From an uncultured Bacteroidales bacterium (GTDB lineage: Bacteria > Bacteroidota > Bacteroidia > Bacteroidales > Paludibacteraceae): DNA of 64,000 bases. The notes below the pieces were generated by a model, which saw nothing but the letters and a program-made list of their open reading frames with translations, ran no database searches and was not told the DNA's origin. Position 1 is the first letter of the stretch. Every line of letters begins with the position of its first letter. This document shows positions 9,201 through 16,866 of the stretch, piece by piece. The stretch covers positions 1-64,000 of the forward strand of contig CADAZU010000002.1 in NCBI GenBank assembly GCA_902792535.1, written 5' to 3'. The translations under genes were made by a program, and so were the position numbers.

Positions 9201-9584
9201 GCCATGTTGATGCATAGCGACCGTATCGGTAGTATGAACTGGCACAAGGATATCAAGAATGCATGGTCGGAGACCAATACGAACACCAATATCCCGCGTC
9301 TGTCCAACGGCGCAGATGACGGTGCGAACAAGGCAAGCGACCGCTTCCTGACCAGCAACTCCTTCCTCTCGCTCAACAATATCAATCTGGGATACAAATT
9401 CCCGAAGAAACTGATCGAGAAAATCAAACTCAACAACCTGCATATCTGGGTATCCGCAGACAACTTGGCGATTGCTACAGCTCGTCGCGGCTACAACCCG
9501 ATGATGTCTATGGATGGATCCAGCGGATATGATTCCTATACCCCGCTCTCCACGGTAATGGCAGGTATTAAGGTACAGTTCTAA
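6285..9584 (+). CDS. SusC/RagA-family TonB-linked outer membrane transporter
   Basis: About 1099 aa. Signal peptide (MMKKIFTLLFLAALSLGLYAQ), then a carboxypeptidase-regulatory-like domain (about residues 23-98: VSGVVVYENGEPVIGASIQA). A TonB box-like EVVVTGYG and a plug with VADIRIRGIGSIS, SPLYVVDGIP and ATSLYGSRGANGVIVITTKKG follow. The remainder is a large beta-barrel ending in aromatic VMAGIKVQF. It forms the transport channel of a SusCD complex with the next gene. ATG 6285 or 6288 gives the signal peptide. Substrate cannot be told; no glycoside hydrolase is beside it, but a secreted protease gene follows the locus, so peptides are one possibility. Confidence 0.96.
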   Translation: MMKKIFTLLFLAALSLGLYAQKQVSGVVVYENGEPVIGASIQAKGTTLGTISDYDGKFEMEVPESVKTLVVSYVGMATQEVAAGKNLKITMQENSEVIQEVVVTGYGNVSKGGFAGSVETVKAEDIEKKNPSDITKALAGESAGVQVVTSSGQPGSVADIRIRGIGSISASSSPLYVVDGIPLDAGSISSIDPGDIASTTILKDATATSLYGSRGANGVIVITTKKGSSNGDEGKIEIDVKAGSNMRLLPMYDVVDNPEDFVLLAWQSLYTQQRTIANRQENTAIKYANNNLFGANGIPTIYNLWDKAGNLLIDPYDAAGNVSPSFATDAQRLAQFQNMTSWYNTLFHNGLKLEATAKISGGNEKLNYYTSFGYLKDEGYYTASDFQRFNVRANINYQPKKWLKGGLNIQYSYAAISNPGQGSDANNGFAFVNQIPSIYPVYVYNPDGTIKVDPKTGGKMYDYGDNGNENIVEEGGRPYSFGINPAGALEWDKQRTIRHQTVANAFLEFKLYEGLKFTVNVGAQYMNNNGNALTNKYYGNAAGVGRVSQTQYNYLAVTSNQLLEYNKSFNEHSIRVMAGHETTYFTYNMQYGYKKNIVEDKVNQLSNGVVMDGVEGYARTSTLESALATLTYEYDSRYHITANYRADGSSKFAKGHRWGHFGSVGAAWSFTNEHFMEGTDAADWLKNGKLRLSWGMLGNQEIGDMLFSDKYEVANVDGNKGYTWSYKGNPELTWERTSTIDLGLEFGIKKYLDVEFDYFYKKTDNMLFPRYVAPSLGYGGYYVNDAAMENQGIEFALKAHAIDMRNIKLDIRLNGGYYRNKMLLMPIDDYDENGNPRRMIMSGGMAVGHSTYDWYMVHYAGVNDHGEALYTAYYDANKGGFGHTDATTILEGEKGDNYISSVYQYKMEHPDADIRETTVANGDYNYAGSNYTGKSAMPDLDGGFGVDFEAYGVTLSVSCSYRIGGYGYDNMYAMLMHSDRIGSMNWHKDIKNAWSETNTNTNIPRLSNGADDGANKASDRFLTSNSFLSLNNINLGYKFPKKLIEKIKLNNLHIWVSADNLAIATARRGYNPMMSMDGSSGYDSYTPLSTVMAGIKVQF

Positions 9585-9620
9585 TTGAAAGTTGAAAATT
9601 GAAAGTTGAAAATTGAAATT
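9584..9620. repeat. Tandem repeat TTGAAAGTTGAAAA between susC and susD
   Basis: Units TTGAAAGTTGAAAA repeat about 2.5 times between the susC stop and the susD ribosome-binding region. Same short-period class as the repeat at 21660. Confidence 0.8.
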
Positions 9621-9628
9621 AGAGAATT

Positions 9629-11245
9629 ATGAAAAAGGTAAAATATATATTTGCGACCCTTGTGTTGGGTTTGGGTCTCAGCTCGTGCGGCGACAGTTTC
9701 TTAACCCAATATCCCGAAGGAGGAACTCTTCTGGAGGAACAATACCAGAATCTGCCGGATCGTCTGCAAGGTACTATATTCGGTATCTACTCCAAGTTAT
9801 ACGAATACGGCGGACATCATGACACGTTCGGGAAACGCTCTCTGGATATGTACAGCGACATTCAGTCGGGCGATATGGCAATGAAAAAATCCAGCTACGG
9901 TTGGTTTGAGAGTTGGGAGCGCGGTTACTACTATTCCTATACCCGCAGCTATGCATGGTCGTTCTACTACGACATCATCCATCTCACCAATATCTGCGAT
10001 GTAGCGATTGAGAGTGATCTGAATGCTATTCGCGACGCGATGGCTACCGGTTCCGAGCCGACTGAACTGATCGCTCAAAGTGGTTACTACTATGGTCAGA
10101 TCCTGGCTCTCCGCGGATGGGCGTATGCAAATCTGCTGGATATATATACCGATCCGCGTGATCCGGATGTAGCGGATTTGGACGCAAGAGCCATTCCGGT
10201 ATATATCGGAACGGATATAAAGGCAGATACCCTCGGTGCGCCGCAATCGACCGTTGATCAGGTCTATCAGCGTGTCTACGAAGACCTCTCCGAGGCAATC
10301 GAGTTGCTGGATTACTATAGCACATATACCCAGCGCGGAACGAAACTGGAGATCGATGCCGACGTAGCCCGTATCATGCTGGCATACGCTATGCTGAACC
10401 ACGGCGACAAGAGCTATGACGTAGTAACCGGCAAAAACTGCTATGAGATCGCGCTGGAGCAGGCTAAAGCAGTAATCGACGGAGGTAATTATCCGTTACT
10501 GCCCTACGCAGAACTCACCACTACCGGCTTCTCCGATGTAACGGCAGCCAACTGGATGTGGGGTCAAGACGTGACCGTTGAGACCACTACGGGTTTGGGT
10601 TCCTTCTTCGGTCAGGTAGATATCCATAGTTACAGTTATGCTGCAGCCGGCGACACCAAAGGTATTGACAGCAAGCTGTACGATGAGATTGTAGCAAAGG
10701 GATGGGATGCACGCTTGGCATGGTTCCGCGCAGGAGATGCAGCCTTCGCTTACTGCCCGGACGGCAAATTCTACAGTCCCAAATACAAGAACGTCACCGC
10801 GTTGGACAAGGTGGATCGCGACTGGCTGTGCGACAATGTATTCATGCGTGTAGAGGTTGCTTACCTGATTGCGGCAGAGGCGGCATGGAGCAACGGCGAC
10901 AACGCTACGGCGGTCAGCTATCTGAAGCAACTCTGCGACGAGCGTGTATTTACGGGTGAAGAGACAGCATACAACACATGGTTGGGAACACTGACCAGCA
11001 CAGACGCAGTAAAAGAGGCTATCGTCTATAACTGGCGCGTCGAGATGTGGGGCGAAGGTTACTCCATGCAGATGCTGCGCCGTCTCCAGAAACAGCGTAC
11101 GCTGGGCACCAACCACCTGAGCCGAGGCGGAGCCACTCTGGATATCACCTCCCCTGCAGGAGAACAATTCCAGTGCGAGATCCCGACCTCCGAGACACGT
11201 TACAACCCGAATATTGGAGATAAGACAAAACTGACGAACCAATAA
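9629..11245 (+). CDS. SusD/RagB-family outer membrane lipoprotein
   Basis: 538 aa, the normal length for SusD proteins. Lipoprotein signal peptide with lipobox LSSC, acylated Cys at residue 20. The N-terminal part DSFLTQYPEG and the TPR-like helical core (YYYGQILALRGWAYANLLDIY; IDADVARIMLAYAML; VEVAYLIAAEAAWSNGD) fit the family. The C-terminal GNNY-like region ends in ETRYNPNIG. SusD caps the SusC channel from the cell surface and binds the substrate. It lies 44 bp downstream of susC and is co-transcribed. Confidence 0.95.
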   Translation: MKKVKYIFATLVLGLGLSSCGDSFLTQYPEGGTLLEEQYQNLPDRLQGTIFGIYSKLYEYGGHHDTFGKRSLDMYSDIQSGDMAMKKSSYGWFESWERGYYYSYTRSYAWSFYYDIIHLTNICDVAIESDLNAIRDAMATGSEPTELIAQSGYYYGQILALRGWAYANLLDIYTDPRDPDVADLDARAIPVYIGTDIKADTLGAPQSTVDQVYQRVYEDLSEAIELLDYYSTYTQRGTKLEIDADVARIMLAYAMLNHGDKSYDVVTGKNCYEIALEQAKAVIDGGNYPLLPYAELTTTGFSDVTAANWMWGQDVTVETTTGLGSFFGQVDIHSYSYAAAGDTKGIDSKLYDEIVAKGWDARLAWFRAGDAAFAYCPDGKFYSPKYKNVTALDKVDRDWLCDNVFMRVEVAYLIAAEAAWSNGDNATAVSYLKQLCDERVFTGEETAYNTWLGTLTSTDAVKEAIVYNWRVEMWGEGYSMQMLRRLQKQRTLGTNHLSRGGATLDITSPAGEQFQCEIPTSETRYNPNIGDKTKLTNQ

Positions 11246-11303
11246 TGAACGGTACAACATTTAAGAATATTAATATTAACAATTTTTCAAAACAAAACGT
11301 ATT

Positions 11304-12377
11304 ATGAAAAAGTATCTGATTGTATTGGCAGCTGCCGTTGTAGCATTGGCAAGCTGCAAACCCGGAGATGGAAGCGGAAGCGGAAGCAAGTACACCAAAA
11401 TCAGCTTCAAAGAGACAGCTATTGAACTGGGTGCCGGTGAGACCGCAAAACTGAAAGTGCTCTATGAGCCGACCACATTGGAAGCACCGGTATGCGAGTG
11501 GGCATCAAGCGACACCGCTGTTGTTTCCGTAGACCAGAATGGTAATATTGAGGCAAAGGCTAAAGGTCAAGCTAATATTACCGCCAAACTCGACGAATTG
11601 AGCGCAGTATGTCAAGTAACTGTAAAGGATGCACGTTCTATGATTAAATGGGCAGCTATCGCTCGTTTCTCCGATATCGAGCCTTACGAGGATAAAACCT
11701 ATGATTTGACATTAAGCGATGGTGTTACTTACAAATGCCAATACGGAGGTGCTACCTATTATATGTGGGACGATGGAGTATATCTTGATGACGAAGGCTC
11801 TCTGCAAGGAGAAGGCTATATGTTCATTTTTGAGAACGTACCTACTTTCGTTATAGCAGAAGGAACAGACAAAGGCGCCGGTGTGGGCAGCCCGATTTAC
11901 TTCTTGGACGAGACCTTCAACCCTGCAGACACTGCTTATTCCTACTGCATCCAGGCAGGCTCGCTGGGTAGCGTTGAGGATCTGGTATCTTATATATCAG
12001 ACGAATCTGAAGCTGCTGCAGCATACGAGGACGTATTCAAAGGTCCGTCGCTTGCTATCTTCTCCGAAGGAAAACTGTACTATCCGAAATTTGGAGGTAT
12101 CATCAACAAGGGATACGTATATGGTTCTTATCGGGCTATGAAGGCATACAATTTCTCCATCACATGGGCAGATGGTTACTATGGACTGGCAATCGATGAA
12201 ACAGGGGAGAAACTCAAAGAGCCGTATGAGTGGGATACAATTACAATCGATTACTATTTAGGTAACGAAAGCCAAGCACCTCGCCACTCGATGGTAAAAG
12301 CTCCGGTTCAGAACTTAAAGGCAATGGACAAACCGATGAAGCTTAATAACAATTCAAAAGTGCTTTTGAAGAAATAA
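11304..12377 (+). CDS. Lipoprotein with bacterial Ig-like (BIG_2) domain
   Basis: 357 aa. Lipoprotein signal ending ALASC (Cys 18), then a Gly/Ser-rich linker. A BIG_2-type domain occupies about residues 30-110, with ELGAGETAKLKVLYEP, EWASSDTAVVSVDQNGNIEAKAKGQANITA and a closing CQVTVKD. The remaining 240 residues resemble no family I recognise. As third gene of the SusCD operon, about 58 bp after susD, it sits where surface glycan- or peptide-binding accessory lipoproteins (SusE/F-like) are usually encoded. A surface-exposed binding role is inferred from position. Confidence 0.75.
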   Translation: MKKYLIVLAAAVVALASCKPGDGSGSGSKYTKISFKETAIELGAGETAKLKVLYEPTTLEAPVCEWASSDTAVVSVDQNGNIEAKAKGQANITAKLDELSAVCQVTVKDARSMIKWAAIARFSDIEPYEDKTYDLTLSDGVTYKCQYGGATYYMWDDGVYLDDEGSLQGEGYMFIFENVPTFVIAEGTDKGAGVGSPIYFLDETFNPADTAYSYCIQAGSLGSVEDLVSYISDESEAAAAYEDVFKGPSLAIFSEGKLYYPKFGGIINKGYVYGSYRAMKAYNFSITWADGYYGLAIDETGEKLKEPYEWDTITIDYYLGNESQAPRHSMVKAPVQNLKAMDKPMKLNNNSKVLLKK

Positions 12378-12399
12378 TATTAAACTAAAAATCAAAAAA

Positions 12400-12434
12400 A
12401 TCCTGCATACCCTTGCGTATGTGGGATTTTTTTT
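12400..12434 (+). terminator. Terminator of the SusCD operon, overlapping the next promoter
   Basis: TCCTGCATAC (12401-12410) pairs with GTATGTGGGA (12417-12426), followed by eight T. The loop holds CTTGC, which is also placed as the -33 element of the promoter for the M6 protease gene. Confidence 0.8.
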
Positions 12435-12443
12435 GTACCTTTG
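12413..12443 (+). promoter_or_regulatory. Promoter of the M6 protease gene
   Basis: TTGC (12413-12416), a 19-bp spacer and TACCTTTG (12436-12443). The -33 lies in the loop and the spacer in the arm and T-tract of the upstream terminator. Confidence 0.75.
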
Positions 12444-12493
12444 CAGCCGTATTTTGGTGAAATGTGCAATTTTGCATTGAAAACTATACGTAT

Positions 12494-15301
12494 ATGAAGA
12501 AATATTTAGCACTTTGCGCGGCTGCTCTACTATGCAGCGTCAGTATGTACGCCGTAATGGCGACGCCGGAACCGATCGTGAAAACCCAAGCAGACGGAAG
12601 CACTATTACGCTGAAGTTAGTGGGCGATGAGTTCCACAGTTATTACACCTCCATGGACGGTACCCCGCTGCGTTTGAACGAGCGCGGTATGTGGATCGAA
12701 GATGCGAGTGTGGCGATCATGCCGGAGAAGGCGCGCAGGGCGCGCCGCATCGCGCAGCAGAAAGAGTTTGTCGCTACTTTCCCGCTCTCCGGATCCCCTC
12801 ACAGCGTGGTTATTCTGGTGAATTTCTCGGACTCCAAATTCCGCTATACGCAGGAGGACTTCGACAAGATGCTGAATGTGTCCGGCTATAGCGAGAACGG
12901 CGGCGTGGGCTCGGCGCGCGATTATTTCATCGCGTCCTCGGACAGTATCTTCTCGCCTTATTTCGATTGCTACGGCCCTGTTACGCTCTCCCGCAACTCG
13001 GCTTATTATGACGAGCATACAAGCGCCATGATCGTAGAGGCATGTATGAAAGTGTCGGACGAATTAGGCATAGACATGTCCCAATACGACACCAACAATG
13101 ACGGTCGTCTGGACAATGTATTCGTCTATTATGCCGGTCATAACGAGGCGGAAGGCGCATCGTCTTCTACAATCTGGCCGCATCGTAGTATCGTTCAGAC
13201 CGGCGAACGCGTGAACGGCAAGCTGATCTACGACTACGCATGTACCTCCGAGCTGCGCGGCTCTGCCGGCACATCGATGTGCGGTATCGGTACGTTCTGC
13301 CATGAGTTCGGCCATGTGCTGGGTCTGCCGGATTACTACGACACGTCCTACAACACCGACCAATACACCATCGGTTCATGGGATATCATGTGTTCCGGTA
13401 GCTACAACGGCAACGGCAAGACACCTCCGACCTATACCGCCGGTGAGCGTTTCGAATTAGGATGGGTTACCCCGGTTCAGCTGACCGACGCAGGTCAATA
13501 TACCTTGGAGCCGATCGAGAACGGCAAGAAGCAGATTTACCTGATTGCCAAAGAGCCCCACAACCTGAGTTGGGGTTCCGCGAGTCCGAGTGAATACTGG
13601 TTGTTAGAGAACCGCCAGAACGTAGGCTGGGACCGCCATTCGACCAGTCTGCCGGGTACAGGTCTGTTGATATGGCATGTGGACTATAGTGCATCGGCAT
13701 GGGGCAATAACTCGCCGAACAACTCCACCCCGCTCCGCTATGACATTGAGGAAGCCGGAGGGGTGAGAGGCTATGCTTCGGGAAGCGATCCCTATCCGGG
13801 CACGAAGAATGTGACGACTTTCACGCCGACGCTCCACAACGGTACGATCGTAGAACAGCCTCTGACCGATATTACGGAGGTGAACCAGAATATCATCTTC
13901 ACCTTCAAATCCAGCGGATTCATGTTCCTTCCGGCAGAAATGCCTTTGATAGAAAGTACCTATAACGCGGACACCAAACGCGCAGAGACTCCGGCTCAGA
14001 AAGTGCGTATCGTCGGCACAAGCCTTGATCCGGAGATCGCTGCTACGATTTCCACAACCGGTTCGGGTTTCTCCCTCTCGCTGGATAGTCTGAATTGGAG
14101 TTCAACGCAATCGGTCGCAGTCAATGCGGACTCCTTATTAGAGGTTGATGTCTATGTGCGCTACGCGCCGCGCAAACAAGTATGCGACATCCAGCGCGGT
14201 ACGCTCTCCGTGCGTCACGACAAGTCCGTAAGCACCCTGGCCGTCACCGGCACGAGTCCCCGTCCGACGCTGATCGAAGCACCGTCGATCAGCAGCATTG
14301 AGAACCTCACTCCTACGACATTCAGGATCCGCTGGACGCCGCAGGAGGATGCAGAGGAATACTACGTGACGCTCTATCATATGGAGGAAGGTCGCGAATC
14401 CACCGTAGAGAGCTTTGAGAATTTCGACGAAGAGACCGGCGTAGCCGAGACAGGCTGGTACACGTCGTTCTATCGCACGACCACCAAAGCCAAAGAGTCC
14501 GGCGCAGTCTCGCTGTGGTTCAAAGAGAACGGCGAGCGTATCATCAGCCCGATTTACACCATGCCGGTAGTAGAGCTGAGTATGTGGATCAATGCCCCGG
14601 CTACCACCGACAGCGAGGTAGGTTTCTTCACGCTCCTGGGTTACAGCGATGCCGGTATTGACACGCTGGATGTGATCCAAGTGACCAAAAACACCAAGCG
14701 CTATACGTACACCCGCTCCTTCACGGAAGAAGAAGGCTATCGCCGCTTTGAGCTGAGTTATACCTCTATCGGCGGAGAAGGAACCTGCCTCGATGCCTTT
14801 ACCACCACGTTCAACCACAAGACCGTCTATCTATACAAAGGCCGCGAGCGTACTATCGCGCCGCAGGATCTGGAGGATCAAGAGCGCTACACCTTCTTCA
14901 ACGCCTATGATCTGAAGCCCAATACCGGTTATTATATCAGCCTGCAATGCTCGGAGAACAAGGGCTGCGAGGAGCATTTAAGTTCACTCAGTATGCCTTA
15001 TTTAATCTTCACTCCGGAAGGCGAAGCAGCCGATTCGAGACGTCTGACGCTGGCATATGATTCGATTCATTACGACCCGGCGCAACATGTGATCTATCTG
15101 CCGCAGTCGCTTACGGACGGTCAGGTCAATATCTATACGACGGAGGGCGAGTTGGTTAAGTCTATTCCGGTAAGCGCAACCTATAATATTGTGCCTCTGA
15201 ATGCTGCGGATTTCCTGCATGGAGCAATCTACATCGTGAAATACCTGCCGAACGGCGGTATGGGACGCAAGACGCCGTGGATCAAGATACGGTTTATTTA
15301 A
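12494..15301 (+). CDS. Secreted M6-family metalloprotease with probable type IX sorting tail
   Basis: About 935 aa from ATG 12494, which begins the signal peptide (MKKYLALCAAALLCSVSMYA). The catalytic domain has the zinc motif HEFGHVLGLPDYYD with His about residue 270. The Met-turn GSWDIMCSGSYN follows, both typical of immune-inhibitor-A-like M6 peptidases. After about residue 480 come beta-rich modules, one fibronectin III-like (TTFRIRWTPQEDAEEYYVTLY). The C-terminus (about the last 60 residues: VNIYTTEGELVKSIPVS, then AIYIVK, ending WIKIRFI) resembles a type A sorting domain, implying export by the type IX system to the surface or medium. It probably degrades proteins outside the cell. Confidence 0.88.
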   Translation: MKKYLALCAAALLCSVSMYAVMATPEPIVKTQADGSTITLKLVGDEFHSYYTSMDGTPLRLNERGMWIEDASVAIMPEKARRARRIAQQKEFVATFPLSGSPHSVVILVNFSDSKFRYTQEDFDKMLNVSGYSENGGVGSARDYFIASSDSIFSPYFDCYGPVTLSRNSAYYDEHTSAMIVEACMKVSDELGIDMSQYDTNNDGRLDNVFVYYAGHNEAEGASSSTIWPHRSIVQTGERVNGKLIYDYACTSELRGSAGTSMCGIGTFCHEFGHVLGLPDYYDTSYNTDQYTIGSWDIMCSGSYNGNGKTPPTYTAGERFELGWVTPVQLTDAGQYTLEPIENGKKQIYLIAKEPHNLSWGSASPSEYWLLENRQNVGWDRHSTSLPGTGLLIWHVDYSASAWGNNSPNNSTPLRYDIEEAGGVRGYASGSDPYPGTKNVTTFTPTLHNGTIVEQPLTDITEVNQNIIFTFKSSGFMFLPAEMPLIESTYNADTKRAETPAQKVRIVGTSLDPEIAATISTTGSGFSLSLDSLNWSSTQSVAVNADSLLEVDVYVRYAPRKQVCDIQRGTLSVRHDKSVSTLAVTGTSPRPTLIEAPSISSIENLTPTTFRIRWTPQEDAEEYYVTLYHMEEGRESTVESFENFDEETGVAETGWYTSFYRTTTKAKESGAVSLWFKENGERIISPIYTMPVVELSMWINAPATTDSEVGFFTLLGYSDAGIDTLDVIQVTKNTKRYTYTRSFTEEEGYRRFELSYTSIGGEGTCLDAFTTTFNHKTVYLYKGRERTIAPQDLEDQERYTFFNAYDLKPNTGYYISLQCSENKGCEEHLSSLSMPYLIFTPEGEAADSRRLTLAYDSIHYDPAQHVIYLPQSLTDGQVNIYTTEGELVKSIPVSATYNIVPLNAADFLHGAIYIVKYLPNGGMGRKTPWIKIRFI

Positions 15302-15322
15302 TTGAGAATTGAGAATTAATTG

Positions 15323-16042
15323 ATGAAACATTCTTCTTTGTTCATAGGGGTTCTGCTCACATTGGGGTTGGTTTCCTGCAACCAAAATGTCCCGGAGTGG
15401 CGCGAACAATACCGCGAGGCGAGCTGCACGATGGTCAATTTCATACCTGAAGCAGGTTTTCACCGTCTGGAAGTGATGCTGGTGCCTAATAGCAAAGGCG
15501 AGTACCGAATGCGCGATCTGAGCACAGGAGGCACCTGCCGCGAGTTCATTATAGGTCGCGATCCGTTTATCAAGGTGGACTCCAATGCGGTTTGGCATCT
15601 GGCGGACTGGAAATGGAATCTGAGTATCAGTCTCAACCATGTTACTATTCCGTTGCAATGGACCGATGTCCAGAAGCCGGACAATGTATATGTGCGCTCC
15701 GATTTTGAGACTTCGGCAAGCAATATCATCAACCGTTTCAGTAGTGTCAAACGAAGCGATATTGACCGCTATTTAGGTATCACACCTGCTCCGGCGGCGG
15801 ACTACCCCGGTCCCTGGGGACGGACGAGCGGCGGTATCTCTACCGACCACCTTGCGCCAGTCTATCTCAACCGCTATTATTCCGTACAGGACATCCCGGA
15901 GGTCATCGACCAAAAGGGCGACTGGAAGTACACGAAAGAGGATTTTCTGAAAGAACGCAAGCGTCAGGACAGCCTACAATCGGTCTATCGCGGACGCTTG
16001 GAGAAGCTGATATACATGGGAGCGGTAGATATTCTCTTTTAG
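15323..16042 (+). CDS. Lipoprotein of unknown function
   Basis: 239 aa from ATG 15323 (an in-frame TTG at 15320 adds one residue). Signal peptide with lipobox LVSC, Cys 19. The mature part is soluble and mixed. It has an aromatic middle (WHLADWKWNLSISLNHVTIPLQW) and a basic/acidic C-terminal helix. I recognise no family. A short TTGAGAA tandem repeat (15301-15316) lies between it and the M6 protease gene, 21 bp apart, so they are probably co-transcribed. The terminator at 16058 ends the unit. Confidence 0.7.
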   Translation: MKHSSLFIGVLLTLGLVSCNQNVPEWREQYREASCTMVNFIPEAGFHRLEVMLVPNSKGEYRMRDLSTGGTCREFIIGRDPFIKVDSNAVWHLADWKWNLSISLNHVTIPLQWTDVQKPDNVYVRSDFETSASNIINRFSSVKRSDIDRYLGITPAPAADYPGPWGRTSGGISTDHLAPVYLNRYYSVQDIPEVIDQKGDWKYTKEDFLKERKRQDSLQSVYRGRLEKLIYMGAVDILF

Positions 16043-16057
16043 CATTTGATAGAGATC

Positions 16058-16089
16058 ATGGGGCAATCCCCCACAAGCGCCCCATTTTA
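16058..16089 (+). terminator. Terminator after the lipoprotein gene
   Basis: ATGGGGC (16058-16064) pairs perfectly with GCCCCAT (16079-16085), followed by TTTTA. Confidence 0.6.
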
Positions 16090-16112
16090 CACCACATTTT
16101 TATTAAATTGTT

Positions 16113-16150
16113 AATAACTCGCGTAAGTCATTGAATTTACGCGAGTTATT
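16113..16150. promoter_or_regulatory. Perfect 14-bp inverted repeat upstream of mraZ
   Basis: AATAACTCGCGTAA (16113-16126) and its exact complement (16137-16150) surround a 10-nt spacer. It could be a bidirectional terminator isolating the dcw cluster, or an operator. There is no long T-run. Function open. Confidence 0.6.
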
Positions 16151-16203
16151 GTATATATGCCGATGTAAAAAAGCTGTTGATAAAACATTTAATAAATTTT
16201 TTC

Positions 16204-16220
16204 GTGGGGAAATGTGGGGA
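16204..16220 (+). promoter_or_regulatory. Probable MraZ operator (two TGGGGA boxes)
   Basis: TGGGGA at 16205-16210 and at 16215-16220 are direct repeats exactly 10 bp apart, just upstream of the mraZ -7 box. MraZ is known to bind direct TGGG-type repeats with about 10-bp spacing in its own promoter, so this is likely an autoregulatory site. Confidence 0.65.
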
Positions 16221-16237
16221 ATATCAAATATTTTTTG

Positions 16238-16245
16238 TATCTTTG
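16238..16245 (+). promoter_or_regulatory. mraZ/dcw promoter -7 element
   Basis: TATCTTTG, matching TAnnTTTG, lies 26 bp before the mraZ ATG. The -33 position (about 16214-16218) holds GTGGG rather than TTTG and overlaps the proposed MraZ boxes, as expected for a repressible promoter. Confidence 0.65.
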
Positions 16246-16271
16246 CAGCGAATTTCAATTAGAAGTGGTGC

Positions 16272-16718
16272 ATGAGTACTTTTATCGGAAATATTGAAGG
16301 TCGTTTGGACGAGAAGGGACGGATATTCGTTCCGGCTGTTTATCGTAAGATCTTGGCAGAGGACGAGTCCAAACGGATCGTGATGCGGCGCGACACGGAC
16401 AACGAGTGTCTGATGTTCTACCCGGAGCGCGTATGGAACGAGAAAGTGGAGCAGTTGCGGCAGAATTTAGACGAATGGGACCCGGAGGACCAGCTGATAT
16501 TGATGCAGTTCATGGCGGACGCAGAGTATTTGGAGATGGACGGTCAGGGTCGTATTCTGCTGCAGAAGAAGAACTTAGAGACCATCGGAGCACAACAGGA
16601 TGTGCTGTTCGTAGGCATGCTGAACCGTTTTGCGCTTTGGGCACCGGAGAAATTCGCAGAGAAACGGTTGAGCCAGAGCGAGTTGGCGGCACGGCTGCGG
16701 GCAAAAATGAAGAAATAA
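16272..16718 (+). CDS. mraZ: Transcriptional regulator MraZ
   Basis: 148 aa with two AbrB-like MraZ modules. The first is near the N-terminus (FIGNIEGRLDEKGRIFVPAVYR), the second around residues 88-105 (YLEMDGQGRILLQ). MraZ forms ring-shaped oligomers, binds its own promoter and represses the division/cell-wall operon. It is first in the dcw cluster as usual. The TGGGGA repeats upstream fit autoregulation. Confidence 0.96.
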   Translation: MSTFIGNIEGRLDEKGRIFVPAVYRKILAEDESKRIVMRRDTDNECLMFYPERVWNEKVEQLRQNLDEWDPEDQLILMQFMADAEYLEMDGQGRILLQKKNLETIGAQQDVLFVGMLNRFALWAPEKFAEKRLSQSELAARLRAKMKK

Positions 16719-16866
16719 CCCCAAACGTAAGGTTCTTTCAAGAGAAGGGTAGTAGGCGTTGGTCCCTATACGGGGTCGCTTTAGTACCGAAGATGACTAA
16801 AAATCACTAAGAATATACAAGAACAACTAACGTTTAGTTTTGAACACAGCGTTCGAAAAAAAGAAG

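Noticed and set aside
15323-16042. GldH-like gliding lipoprotein
   Set aside because: Size and lipobox fit loosely, but I see no GldH motifs, so it stays unassigned.
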